Origin: an uncultured Clostridia bacterium
GTDB taxonomy: Bacteria; Bacillota; Clostridia; Oscillospirales; Ruminococcaceae
Length of the DNA stretch: 27,076 nucleotides
Direction: 5' to 3'
Assembly (NCBI GenBank): GCA_947381875.1
Contig: CANCXY010000009.1
Location: 1 to 27,076, forward strand
Shown: positions 21,306 through 27,076 of the stretch, in pieces
Layout: each line of letters opens with the position of its first letter
Numbering within the stretch: the stretch's first letter is position 1
Translations under genes and position numbers: made by a program
Notes under the pieces: generated by a model
What the model saw: the letters and a program-made list of their open reading frames with translations, nothing else
Told to the model about the DNA's origin: nothing
Databases searched by the model: none

Positions 21306-22381
21306 ACAGGCCGCGCCGCTGGCAAAAACGAAAAACGCTTCTGCCCCAGTCGTTCCAGTGGCTGTATTTTTTCATGCTGCTGGTGATCGGGGGGCTGCAC
21401 GCGGGGCTGATCCAGCTTTTGGCAGTGCTGAAGATTTCGTCTATCGTGCAGACGCACCTTGTCCTTGCCTACTGGATGCTTGTGGCGTTGCTGCTGTCCA
21501 TTTATGCGAAACAGAGCGTCCGCAAGACCTATGACGAGCCAATACGGCGGCTGGCGGACGCCTCCCAGAAGGTGGCGGCGGGGGATTTCTCTGTCTATGT
21601 CCCCACCACGCATACGGCGGATAAGTACGATTATCTGGACCGCATGATCCTGGATTTCAACAAAATGGTTGAGGAGTTGGGCAGCATAGAGACGCTGAAA
21701 ACAGATTTTTTCACCAACGTTTCCCATGAGATGAAAACGCCGCTGGCCGTCATCAGCAGCAACGCGCAGTTATTGGCGCAGCAGGGCGGGGATGAGGCGC
21801 GGCGGACGGAGTATACAGAAAATATCCTGCTGGCGTCGCGGCGGCTGAACAACCTCATCACCAATATGTTAAAGCTGAACAAGCTGGAGAAGCAGGCAAT
21901 CAGCCCTATGCCGGAGCGGTATGACGTGTGCGGGCAGTTGGCGGAATGTGTGTTCCAGTGCGAGGAGATTTTGGAGGAACGGCGGCTGGAATTGGAGACG
22001 GAACTGGACGACCGCGCGTTCGTATTAGCGGACAGGGAGCTGATGGAACTGGTGTGGACGAACCTCATTGCCAACGCGGTGAAATTCACGCCTGTAGGCG
22101 GAACCATCACGCTGACACAGCGCTATGCGGGCGACATGGTAGAGGTAACAGTCGCCGACACAGGATGCGGCATGGACGAGGAGACGCAAAAGCATATTTT
22201 TGATAAATTCTATCAGGGGGATACGTCCCATGCGTCCGCTGGGAACGGCCTGGGGCTTGCGCTTGTCAGGCGCATTTTAGAGCTGTCCGGCGGAGCGGTT
22301 TCGGTCGAGAGCAGCCCCGGCAGGGGAGCAGCGTTCACTGTCAGCCTGCCCGGCGCGGAAGGGAAGATGGAGTATGAATGA
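21302..22381 (+). CDS. Membrane sensor histidine kinase
   Basis: A 359-residue kinase with two TMs (about 17-40 and 52-70) separated by only some ten residues, so it has almost no external sensor domain. A HAMP domain follows (about 72-125), then HisKA with phospho-His142 (NVSHEMKTPL) and HATPase_c with the N box (NLIANAVKF), DTGCGM and GNGLGLALVRR. A kinase with such a short loop probably senses within the membrane or through a partner, such as the small membrane protein encoded by the overlapping next gene. It is the partner of the upstream regulator. Confidence 0.95.
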   Translation: MNRPRRWQKRKTLLPQSFQWLYFFMLLVIGGLHAGLIQLLAVLKISSIVQTHLVLAYWMLVALLLSIYAKQSVRKTYDEPIRRLADASQKVAAGDFSVYVPTTHTADKYDYLDRMILDFNKMVEELGSIETLKTDFFTNVSHEMKTPLAVISSNAQLLAQQGGDEARRTEYTENILLASRRLNNLITNMLKLNKLEKQAISPMPERYDVCGQLAECVFQCEEILEERRLELETELDDRAFVLADRELMELVWTNLIANAVKFTPVGGTITLTQRYAGDMVEVTVADTGCGMDEETQKHIFDKFYQGDTSHASAGNGLGLALVRRILELSGGAVSVESSPGRGAAFTVSLPGAEGKMEYE

Positions 22382-22886
22382 ACCCGCAAACAAGTATATC
22401 GCCTATGAATACAGGGAAATACAGGCCCCGGAAAGCCAGATGCCTTTTTTTCTGGACTGCTACGAGAGCTTCGGATGGGAGGCGGACAGCCGTCTGCCGC
22501 ACCGTCCCGGCGTACTGACTGTCCGGCGCGACCGCAGGCGATGCAACAAAGCCGAGCTGACGCGGTTGCAGCGGCATTTTGAAGCCTGCATGGAGGAGAT
22601 CACGGCACTGGAAAACTCTAAGACCACAAACGCCACAATGGCCGCCATTGCCGCGGGAGTTTTGGCCACAGCGTTTGTGGCGGCCTCTGTGTTTGCCGTC
22701 ACTGCGCCGCAGCCACGCTGGTTCCTGGGCGCGCTGTTGGGCATACCCGGCATAGCGGGCTGGGCGCTGACGCCGCTGCTGTATAAAAAACTGACGGCGA
22801 AACGCGCGGAAGCCGTGCGCGGCCTGGTGGATGAAAAATACGAGGAAATCTACCAAATCTGCGAAAAAGGCCACAGTTTGCTGTAA
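22374..22886 (+). CDS. Small membrane protein co-transcribed with the two-component system
   Basis: A 170-residue protein whose ATG overlaps the kinase stop by 8 bases. Residues 1-75 are soluble, with many charged residues and a Cys-containing region. Two TM segments at about 88-108 and 116-136 are joined by a short loop, with a cytoplasmic basic tail. No family recognised. Tight overlap suggests a functional link to the kinase, for example as a sensing accessory or as a target, by inference. Confidence 0.75.
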   Translation: MNEPANKYIAYEYREIQAPESQMPFFLDCYESFGWEADSRLPHRPGVLTVRRDRRRCNKAELTRLQRHFEACMEEITALENSKTTNATMAAIAAGVLATAFVAASVFAVTAPQPRWFLGALLGIPGIAGWALTPLLYKKLTAKRAEAVRGLVDEKYEEIYQICEKGHSLL

Positions 22887-22904
22887 AGGCCGGGGCGTCC
22901 CCGT

Positions 22905-22968
22905 ACACAAGATGGGTTTCCAAAGGGGGCTTGCCCCCTTTGGCGGAGTCCAGAGGCAGAGCCTCTGG
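22905..22968 (+). repeat. R1 hairpin-string repeat, copy h
   Basis: Partial flank ACAAGATGGGTTTCC, hairpin CCAAAGGGGGC/GCCCCCTTTGG (22920-22943) and CCAGAGGC/GCCTCTGG (22950-22968), linker CGGAGT. Both arms of the first hairpin have gained one G/C pair relative to other copies. Confidence 0.92.
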
Positions 22969-23039
22969 GGCGCAGGACGTTTGTTTTATAACTGTAAGAA
23001 AGTCGTAAGTTTCTTCCCCGGAAATCCGTTCGGAACGTT

Positions 23040-23048
23040 TGATATGAT
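23040..23048 (+). promoter_or_regulatory. Extended -10 promoter element of the C39-type peptidase gene
   Basis: TGATATGAT: a TGn extension followed by TATGAT (23043-23048). No clear -35 is visible 17 bp upstream, which fits an extended -10 or an activated promoter. Confidence 0.4.
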
Positions 23049-23103
23049 AAGGGCAGGAAAACAAAAGCGCCCCGCGCTTATTTTTAGAAAGGAATCCTGT
23101 CCT

Positions 23104-24030
23104 ATGGAAAAACGGATGTATGATTTTACCCCGCCGCGCGCCCCCCGCCGCAGTGCGCCCGCCGCGCGCCGTCCGCGCAAACGCCGCCGCAAAAAGCACT
23201 TTTTCTCGACAGCCTGCCTCACGGCATGCCTGATTTTGGCCCTTGCGTGCGGCGCGGCACGGCTGTCCGATTCGCTGAAAAGCGCCGCGCGCAGCGGTAT
23301 CAATATCGTTTCCAGCATGCTGCCCGTCGACCTGGGCGGCGCCTGGGACGCCGATACCCGCGCCGCCGTAGAACAGCTCGCAGGCGAATATCCCGAAGCG
23401 CGGGCCATGTTGGAAACGCCTGACAACTGGCCTGCGGACGTAGCCGCCCTGGCCGCGCGCAACCCCGAAGCGCTGCCCTTTGTTCTGGCGTATCCCGATA
23501 TCCGCACCAATCCCCCGGTCAGCCGCGTGGAGGAAGCCGCGCAGGGCGTATTCCCTGCGCTGTACCAATGGGATACCCGCTGGGGCTGCGCCGATTACGG
23601 CGGCAGTATCGTAGCCCTCTCCGGGTGCGGACCCACGGCGCTCTCCATTGTCACATGCGGCCTCACAGGCAGTGCCGATTGGACGCCCGCCGCCATTGCG
23701 GCGTGGTCGCAGGGGAACGGCTATGCGGGTTCCTTCGGCACAAGCTGGGAGCTGATGAGCGACGGATGCACGCGGTTTGGGATCTACGGTGAGGAACTGC
23801 CGCTCACGGAAAGCGCCGTCACGCAGGCGCTGACCGAGGGGCACCCTGTTATCTGCGCCATGCGCCCCGGCGATTTTACAACAAGCGGGCATTTTATCGT
23901 GCTGACGGGCGTTGAGGACGGGAAGATCCGTCTGGTCGACCCCAACAGCCCCGCCCGCACCGCGGAGCTTTGGGAGTATAGCCGATTGGAACCGCAGATC
24001 AAAAATTTGTGGGTTTATACGGCGGGGTGA
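23104..24030 (+). CDS. Membrane-anchored C39-type cysteine peptidase
   Basis: A 308-residue protein. The N-terminus is strongly basic (RRPRKRRRKK, 22-31), followed by a TM or signal-anchor (about 33-51), a linker region (52-150) and a papain-like Peptidase_C39_2 domain (about 151-305). The catalytic Cys is Cys175 in SGCGPTAL, His263 lies in SGHFIVL and Asp279 in VDPNS. It is predicted outside the membrane. Relatives cleave peptides or cell-wall-linked proteins; the substrate here is unknown. The start at 23104 has a moderate AAAGGA site; the longer in-frame reading translates the R1 repeat. It may belong to the regulon of the two-component system just upstream. Confidence 0.88.
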   Translation: MEKRMYDFTPPRAPRRSAPAARRPRKRRRKKHFFSTACLTACLILALACGAARLSDSLKSAARSGINIVSSMLPVDLGGAWDADTRAAVEQLAGEYPEARAMLETPDNWPADVAALAARNPEALPFVLAYPDIRTNPPVSRVEEAAQGVFPALYQWDTRWGCADYGGSIVALSGCGPTALSIVTCGLTGSADWTPAAIAAWSQGNGYAGSFGTSWELMSDGCTRFGIYGEELPLTESAVTQALTEGHPVICAMRPGDFTTSGHFIVLTGVEDGKIRLVDPNSPARTAELWEYSRLEPQIKNLWVYTAG

Positions 24031-24081
24031 GGGGCGCTGTTTTCCTTGACAAATAGAAAGGGAAAATCTGGAAAGCAGTAT

Positions 24082-24173
24082 GATTTTTGTCCATATACAT
24101 TCTCAAAAGCATTATTTGTGAAATGTGTAAGAAAATATGTGAAAAATATGTAAAATTTCATATGGACAAAATC
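24082..24173. repeat. Inverted repeat flanking an AT-rich insert
   Basis: GATTTTTGTCCATAT (24082-24096) and ATATGGACAAAATC (24160-24173) are inverted copies differing by one base in length, around 63 bp of AT-rich DNA. The region lies between convergent genes, is clearly less GC-rich than its surroundings, and the right arm supplies a -35-like TGGACA. Confidence 0.6.
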
Positions 24174-24191
24174 TGACGTTTGTGTTACAAT
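24163..24191 (+). promoter_or_regulatory. Rightward promoter pointing antisense into the next gene
   Basis: TGGACA (24163-24168), 17-bp spacer, TACAAT (24186-24191) with TGT directly before the -10. No coding sequence follows on this strand; the transcript would run into the 3' end of the leftward gene at 24279-25106. Confidence 0.5.
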
Positions 24192-24208
24192 CAAGACCAT
24201 AGCAGTCG

Positions 24209-24245
24209 AAACCAAAAGGCCTGCTGTCATGCCGACAAGCAGGCC
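24209..24245 (-). terminator. Intrinsic terminator of the leftward membrane protein gene
   Basis: On the minus strand, GGCCTGCT...AGCAGGCC (24218-24245, one bulged base in the stem) is followed by TTTTGGTTT. It lies about 35 bases after the stop codon. A second hairpin, CCGCCGC/GCGGCGG (24258-24274), lies between it and the gene and may be a worn R2 copy. Confidence 0.7.
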
Positions 24246-24278
24246 CTTCCCTGTATTCCGCCGCTTTGCGGCGGGTGT

Positions 24279-25106
24279 TCAAAGGAACGCGATAGATACA
24301 AAGCCAATCACGCTGAAAAGCACGGCGAGGATAACGGCAACCAAGCACAGGATAAAAGGCATGGTGGCCTTGCCGCCTGTATCCTTCGGCTTCGGGGCGA
24401 TGGCAAGCCCCATGCCGCCAAATATCAGGTCGATGGGTCCAAGCCAGAAACAGATGATCCCTAAGATGCCCAGGGTCTTTGCGTTCTTTGCGTTCTTCTC
24501 ATTGGCCTCATTCTGCATCCGCTCGTCAAGACCCGCGTTCTCCTGCGATACGGTTTCGGCCAGGCCCGAAATGAAGCGGCGGAACTTTTCGCACTCCTCC
24601 GGCTGGGCAATATTGAAATGATGGTAGCTGTCGCTGCGCAGGTTCAGCACGTCGACATCAAGGTTGACAGGGGATTTGCCGTCCTTATCGCGCAGGACAA
24701 GCGACACGCCTCTCAGCTCGCCCGTCTTTTTGTCCTCGCGCGGCGTTACCGTAGCCATGCCCAGCGATTCCTTCGTAATCAGGATGGGCTTGCCCGGCAG
24801 CACCATGTTTTTCTCATAGCCCAGCGGGATCATCCACATGCGGTCCGTTAAAAACGCGAGGGCATAGGTATAATATGTCGTGCGGCGGCTGCGGCCATAG
24901 TACTCCACCTTTTCCCAGTGGCCGTAAGCGACCTCATAGCCCGTCTGGTCGGGCAGCACTTTGGCGACAGCGTCCCGCAGGCGGGCCATATCTTCGCCGT
25001 TCTCGGTGAGCGCCTTGTTCTTTTTTTCCTTGACCTGCTCATAGATGAAGATGACAACGCCGATTGCTACAAGTATGGCAATGCCAAGGATCGTGTTCTT
25101 GTCCAT
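24279..25106 (-). CDS. Membrane protein of unknown function
   Basis: A 275-residue protein. TM1 lies at about 5-24, followed by a lysine/glutamate-rich stretch, a cytoplasmic or external domain rich in beta-type sequence (about 45-190, including tandem Tyr and a KVEYYGRSRRTTYYTY segment), and then two C-terminal TMs (about 211-235 and 250-273). Not recognised. The start ATG at 25104-25106 is chosen because GGGAGGA lies 9 nt upstream; a TTG eight codons earlier would place that site inside the gene. It has a strong promoter and is divergent from another membrane protein gene. Confidence 0.8.
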   Translation of the reverse strand: MDKNTILGIAILVAIGVVIFIYEQVKEKKNKALTENGEDMARLRDAVAKVLPDQTGYEVAYGHWEKVEYYGRSRRTTYYTYALAFLTDRMWMIPLGYEKNMVLPGKPILITKESLGMATVTPREDKKTGELRGVSLVLRDKDGKSPVNLDVDVLNLRSDSYHHFNIAQPEECEKFRRFISGLAETVSQENAGLDERMQNEANEKNAKNAKTLGILGIICFWLGPIDLIFGGMGLAIAPKPKDTGGKATMPFILCLVAVILAVLFSVIGFVSIAFL

Positions 25107-25169
25107 GCTGTGTTTTCCTCCCTTATTCAAAAAATCCTCATCCGCACGGCGTTATGTGCAGACACGACT

Positions 25170-25198
25170 ATTATACAAAAACAATCTCTGTTTGTCCA
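25170..25198 (-). promoter_or_regulatory. Strong promoter of the leftward membrane protein gene
   Basis: Minus strand: TGGACA (25193-25198), 17-bp spacer, consensus TATAAT (25170-25175). Leader of about 57 nt. For the divergent rightward gene I see no comparable promoter. Confidence 0.75.
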
Positions 25199-25266
25199 GT
25201 CTCCGCGGGGAAAAATCCCTGGCGGCGGGAAATAAATTTTTTATCATATTGGAGGAATCAGAAATC

Positions 25267-26016
25267 ATGAGAAAAAACACGAACGGGTTCTTTGCCGCCC
25301 TTATGCTGGCGGTGATCGGGGTCGTTTTCCTCTGGCGGGTAGTCCCTGAGGCGGTTGCCCGGATGCAGTCGCCGCTCGACATTGCGGAAGCCGTTGAGGC
25401 AGACCTCGCCCCTGGCAAGCATGTGAAGGGTGATTTGTACGCCATCCTGGACAGCTTTGCCAGCGAGGAAACGTGGACGGAGAACAAAGATGGCAGCCGC
25501 ACAGCCAAAAAGACTTCAAAAATCTACTACATCTTCCCCGTGGGCGAGGAATCGTACATCGGCTTAGAGTGCTACAACAAGGATAAGGCCGCGCACGAGG
25601 CTTTGAACGATGCCACTTTGGACTGGCTGGCAGGCAATACAGAGTATATTGAAGGGGACATGGTGCCATTTGACGGGCGCGTCGTCAAGATGGAGGACGA
25701 GCTGTACCAGTATATGGTAGAATGGTTCCAGGACGTAGGATATTTCGATGGCGTGGAAGGTTTCAGCGCGGTGGCAACCGAGGATGAGATTAAACAGTAT
25801 GTGCTGCCGTATATGCTCGCGCCGTTCGCGCCGGGGCTGGACACAATGCTGATTATTGGCGGCGTGATTCTGCTGATTGCGGTAATCGTGCTGGTTGTGA
25901 CGCTCCAGAAGGAGAAAAAGCGCAAAAAGATGATGGAGGAGCTGGCGAATATGCCTGCCCCTGCCTATGACCCGACACAACAGAGTGAGGACGCGCTGCG
26001 GCATTTGCAGCAGTAA
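25267..26016 (+). CDS. Two-TM membrane protein of unknown function
   Basis: A 249-residue protein. A signal-anchor or TM at about 7-24 is followed by a mainly acidic extracytoplasmic domain (25-193) containing an ETWTENKDGSRTAKKTSKIYYIFP segment split by charged turns, then a second TM at about 195-218 and a basic KEKKRKK stop-transfer and cytoplasmic tail. Not recognised. The start ATG 25267 follows GGAGG at 11-nt spacing. It has the same general plan as the divergent neighbour (a TM at each end, a domain between), so the two may work together. Confidence 0.8.
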   Translation: MRKNTNGFFAALMLAVIGVVFLWRVVPEAVARMQSPLDIAEAVEADLAPGKHVKGDLYAILDSFASEETWTENKDGSRTAKKTSKIYYIFPVGEESYIGLECYNKDKAAHEALNDATLDWLAGNTEYIEGDMVPFDGRVVKMEDELYQYMVEWFQDVGYFDGVEGFSAVATEDEIKQYVLPYMLAPFAPGLDTMLIIGGVILLIAVIVLVVTLQKEKKRKKMMEELANMPAPAYDPTQQSEDALRHLQQ

Positions 26017-26027
26017 AAAGAGGATTG

Positions 26028-26078
26028 AAAAGGCATCGGCGAGCTGTTATGCTATACCCGATGCCTTTTACTTTTTTG
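26028..26078 (+). terminator. Intrinsic terminator after the two-TM protein
   Basis: AAAAGGCATCGG (26028-26039) pairs perfectly with CCGATGCCTTTT (26058-26069) around an 18-nt loop, followed by ACTTTTTT. The A-run on the left could also serve the converging tagaturonate reductase transcript. Confidence 0.85.
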
Positions 26079-26137
26079 GAGATAGTTTGCAGATTACAGC
26101 CTTGCACACCCTCTCAGTGGGCTTTGCGGTTTCATGG

Positions 26138-27076
26138 CTATGAACAGGATTGCAAGCCCTCCATCACCGCATACGCGCCCCTTGCTTGTATCTGTTTTAG
26201 ATATCCCTCCACCACCGCTTCCAGCCCCGGCACAGCGGTAAGGTCCCGCCCCCAGAATGCGGCATTGCTCAGAACGGCGTGCGCATAAGCGGCGGGGGCG
26301 TCGTCCTTATGGGTGGCGAAAAATTCCAGCACCGGGCGCTCATCCCGGATTGTGTACTCGTTTTCGCCGCGTATCCCGATCAACCCGTCCTCCTCCAACC
26401 GAATGCCTTGATAAAACGCGGCATAGAACGCAAGCGAGGCCGCGAGGCACTTTGGCAGTTCATGATACTGTTCCACATACGCTAAAAGCGACGGCATCAC
26501 GCGCTCTTTCCATTTAGAGGTAGAGTTCAGCGCGATAGACAGCAGTGCGTGGTCGATAAACGGGTTTTGAAAGCGTTCGGCCACGGCATGCGAAAAGCCC
26601 CGCAGTTCCTCCTCCGGCAGGTCCAGTGTGGGGATGATCTCGCCATACACAGCCTGCTCCATAAAGCCCCGGATGACGGTATCATCCATACAGGCGCGCA
26701 CAATGTTCTGCCCCGCCAGATACGCGCCCAGCACCATTGCGGTGTGCGCGCCGTTCAGGATGCGCACCTTGCGCTGTTTGTAGGGCTTACAGTTATCTGT
26801 GAGGAGGATGGGCAGTCCTGCCCGCTTGAATGGCAGCTCTTTTTCCAGCGCCTGCGGCCCCTCAATGGCCCAGAACGCGAACACCTCGCCGGTATTCAGC
26901 GTGCGGTCGATATAGCCATTTTCTTCGTGCAGGGCGTCGGCCTCGGCATGGGGCCAGCCTGTGACAATGCGGTCCACAAGGGTAGAACAGAAACAGTTTT
27001 CCGCCTTTAACCACGCCTCGAACGCCGCGCCCAACCCCCACAGGCGGGCATATTCCATTACACAGTGCGCAAGCGC
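26138..27076 (-). CDS. uxaB: Tagaturonate reductase (altronate oxidoreductase), C-terminal part
   Basis: The frame runs off the right edge, so only the C-terminal 312 or so residues are visible; full-length family members are about 480-500 residues. The segment contains ENCFCSTLVDRIVTGWP, a strong match to UxaB-type enzymes, and the polyol/mannitol-dehydrogenase catalytic motif K-x4-N-x2-H in KVRILNGAH. UxaB reduces D-tagaturonate to D-altronate with NADH in galacturonate catabolism. The ATG at 27056-27058 is internal; upstream codons continue the family sequence. No partner genes are visible in the window. Confidence 0.88.
   Translation of the reverse strand, partial: ALAHCVMEYARLWGLGAAFEAWLKAENCFCSTLVDRIVTGWPHAEADALHEENGYIDRTLNTGEVFAFWAIEGPQALEKELPFKRAGLPILLTDNCKPYKQRKVRILNGAHTAMVLGAYLAGQNIVRACMDDTVIRGFMEQAVYGEIIPTLDLPEEELRGFSHAVAERFQNPFIDHALLSIALNSTSKWKERVMPSLLAYVEQYHELPKCLAASLAFYAAFYQGIRLEEDGLIGIRGENEYTIRDERPVLEFFATHKDDAPAAYAHAVLSNAAFWGRDLTAVPGLEAVVEGYLKQIQARGAYAVMEGLQSCS

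Noticed and set aside
22831..23103. N-terminal extension of the C39-type peptidase
   Set aside because: It overlaps the end of the preceding gene and translates R1 copy h. The start at 23104 gives a normal basic signal-anchor.
22699..23892. 397-codon open frame on the minus strand opposite the C39-type peptidase
   Set aside because: It runs through R1 copy h and the peptidase gene in antisense; its sequence includes peptides that are only translations of the repeat.

Overview
The window comes from a GC-rich, Gram-positive anaerobe. Strong AGGAGG-type ribosome binding sites, several TTG starts, an ECF sigma/anti-sigma pair, Opp/Dpp-type ABC transport, a GH31 glycosidase, a tagaturonate reductase and repeat-filled intergenic DNA suggest a gut Clostridia member, probably of the Oscillospiraceae/Ruminococcaceae type. 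That placement is inference from style and gene content. I see no tRNA, rRNA, CRISPR array, insertion sequence or phage gene.

Left part (1-6900): a leftward operon encodes a complete Opp/Dpp-type ABC importer core (two permeases, two ATPases, a small membrane protein) with no substrate-binding protein in view. It diverges from an RpiR/MurR-like regulator with a SIS domain, which is followed by a DUF1343/GH171 (NamZ-type) exo-N-acetylmuramidase without a signal peptide. The simplest reading is uptake and intracellular breakdown of muropeptide- or amino-sugar-type compounds. The divergent promoter region carries two copies of a 12-bp box 33 bp apart over the importer promoter.

Middle part (7000-16800): a leftward cluster holds a GH31 alpha-glycosidase, a lipoprotein and a small acidic protein. 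A rightward small-multidrug-export-type membrane protein follows. Next is a four-gene rightward envelope-type operon: ECF sigma factor, zinc-finger anti-sigma factor, a TM2-like membrane protein, and a proline/alanine-rich membrane protein with a C-terminal coiled coil. A DUF2871 membrane protein (leftward) and a flavin amine-oxidase-like protein (rightward) diverge from a region with a perfect palindrome.

Right part (16800-27076): a leftward CNNM/CorC-type CBS membrane protein; a leftward 600-residue NAD-dependent epimerase/dehydratase with an unusual C-terminal half of three Nif11-like helical repeats; a rightward OmpR-type regulator, histidine kinase and small membrane protein operon; a membrane-anchored C39-type cysteine peptidase; two divergent membrane proteins of unknown function; and the 3' part of a UxaB-type tagaturonate reductase at the right edge.

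The most striking non-coding signal is two families of dispersed hairpin repeats. Family R1 is a string of two to four perfect hairpins, each with a short GC-flanked loop, joined by conserved linkers and starting from a conserved 18-bp flank. Eight copies are seen, nearly all between genes. Family R2 is a single palindrome with arms like GTGTATTTCCCCGCC, followed by ACAAAA, in seven or more copies. Both families show compensatory base changes between copies, so the structure rather than the sequence appears to be kept.
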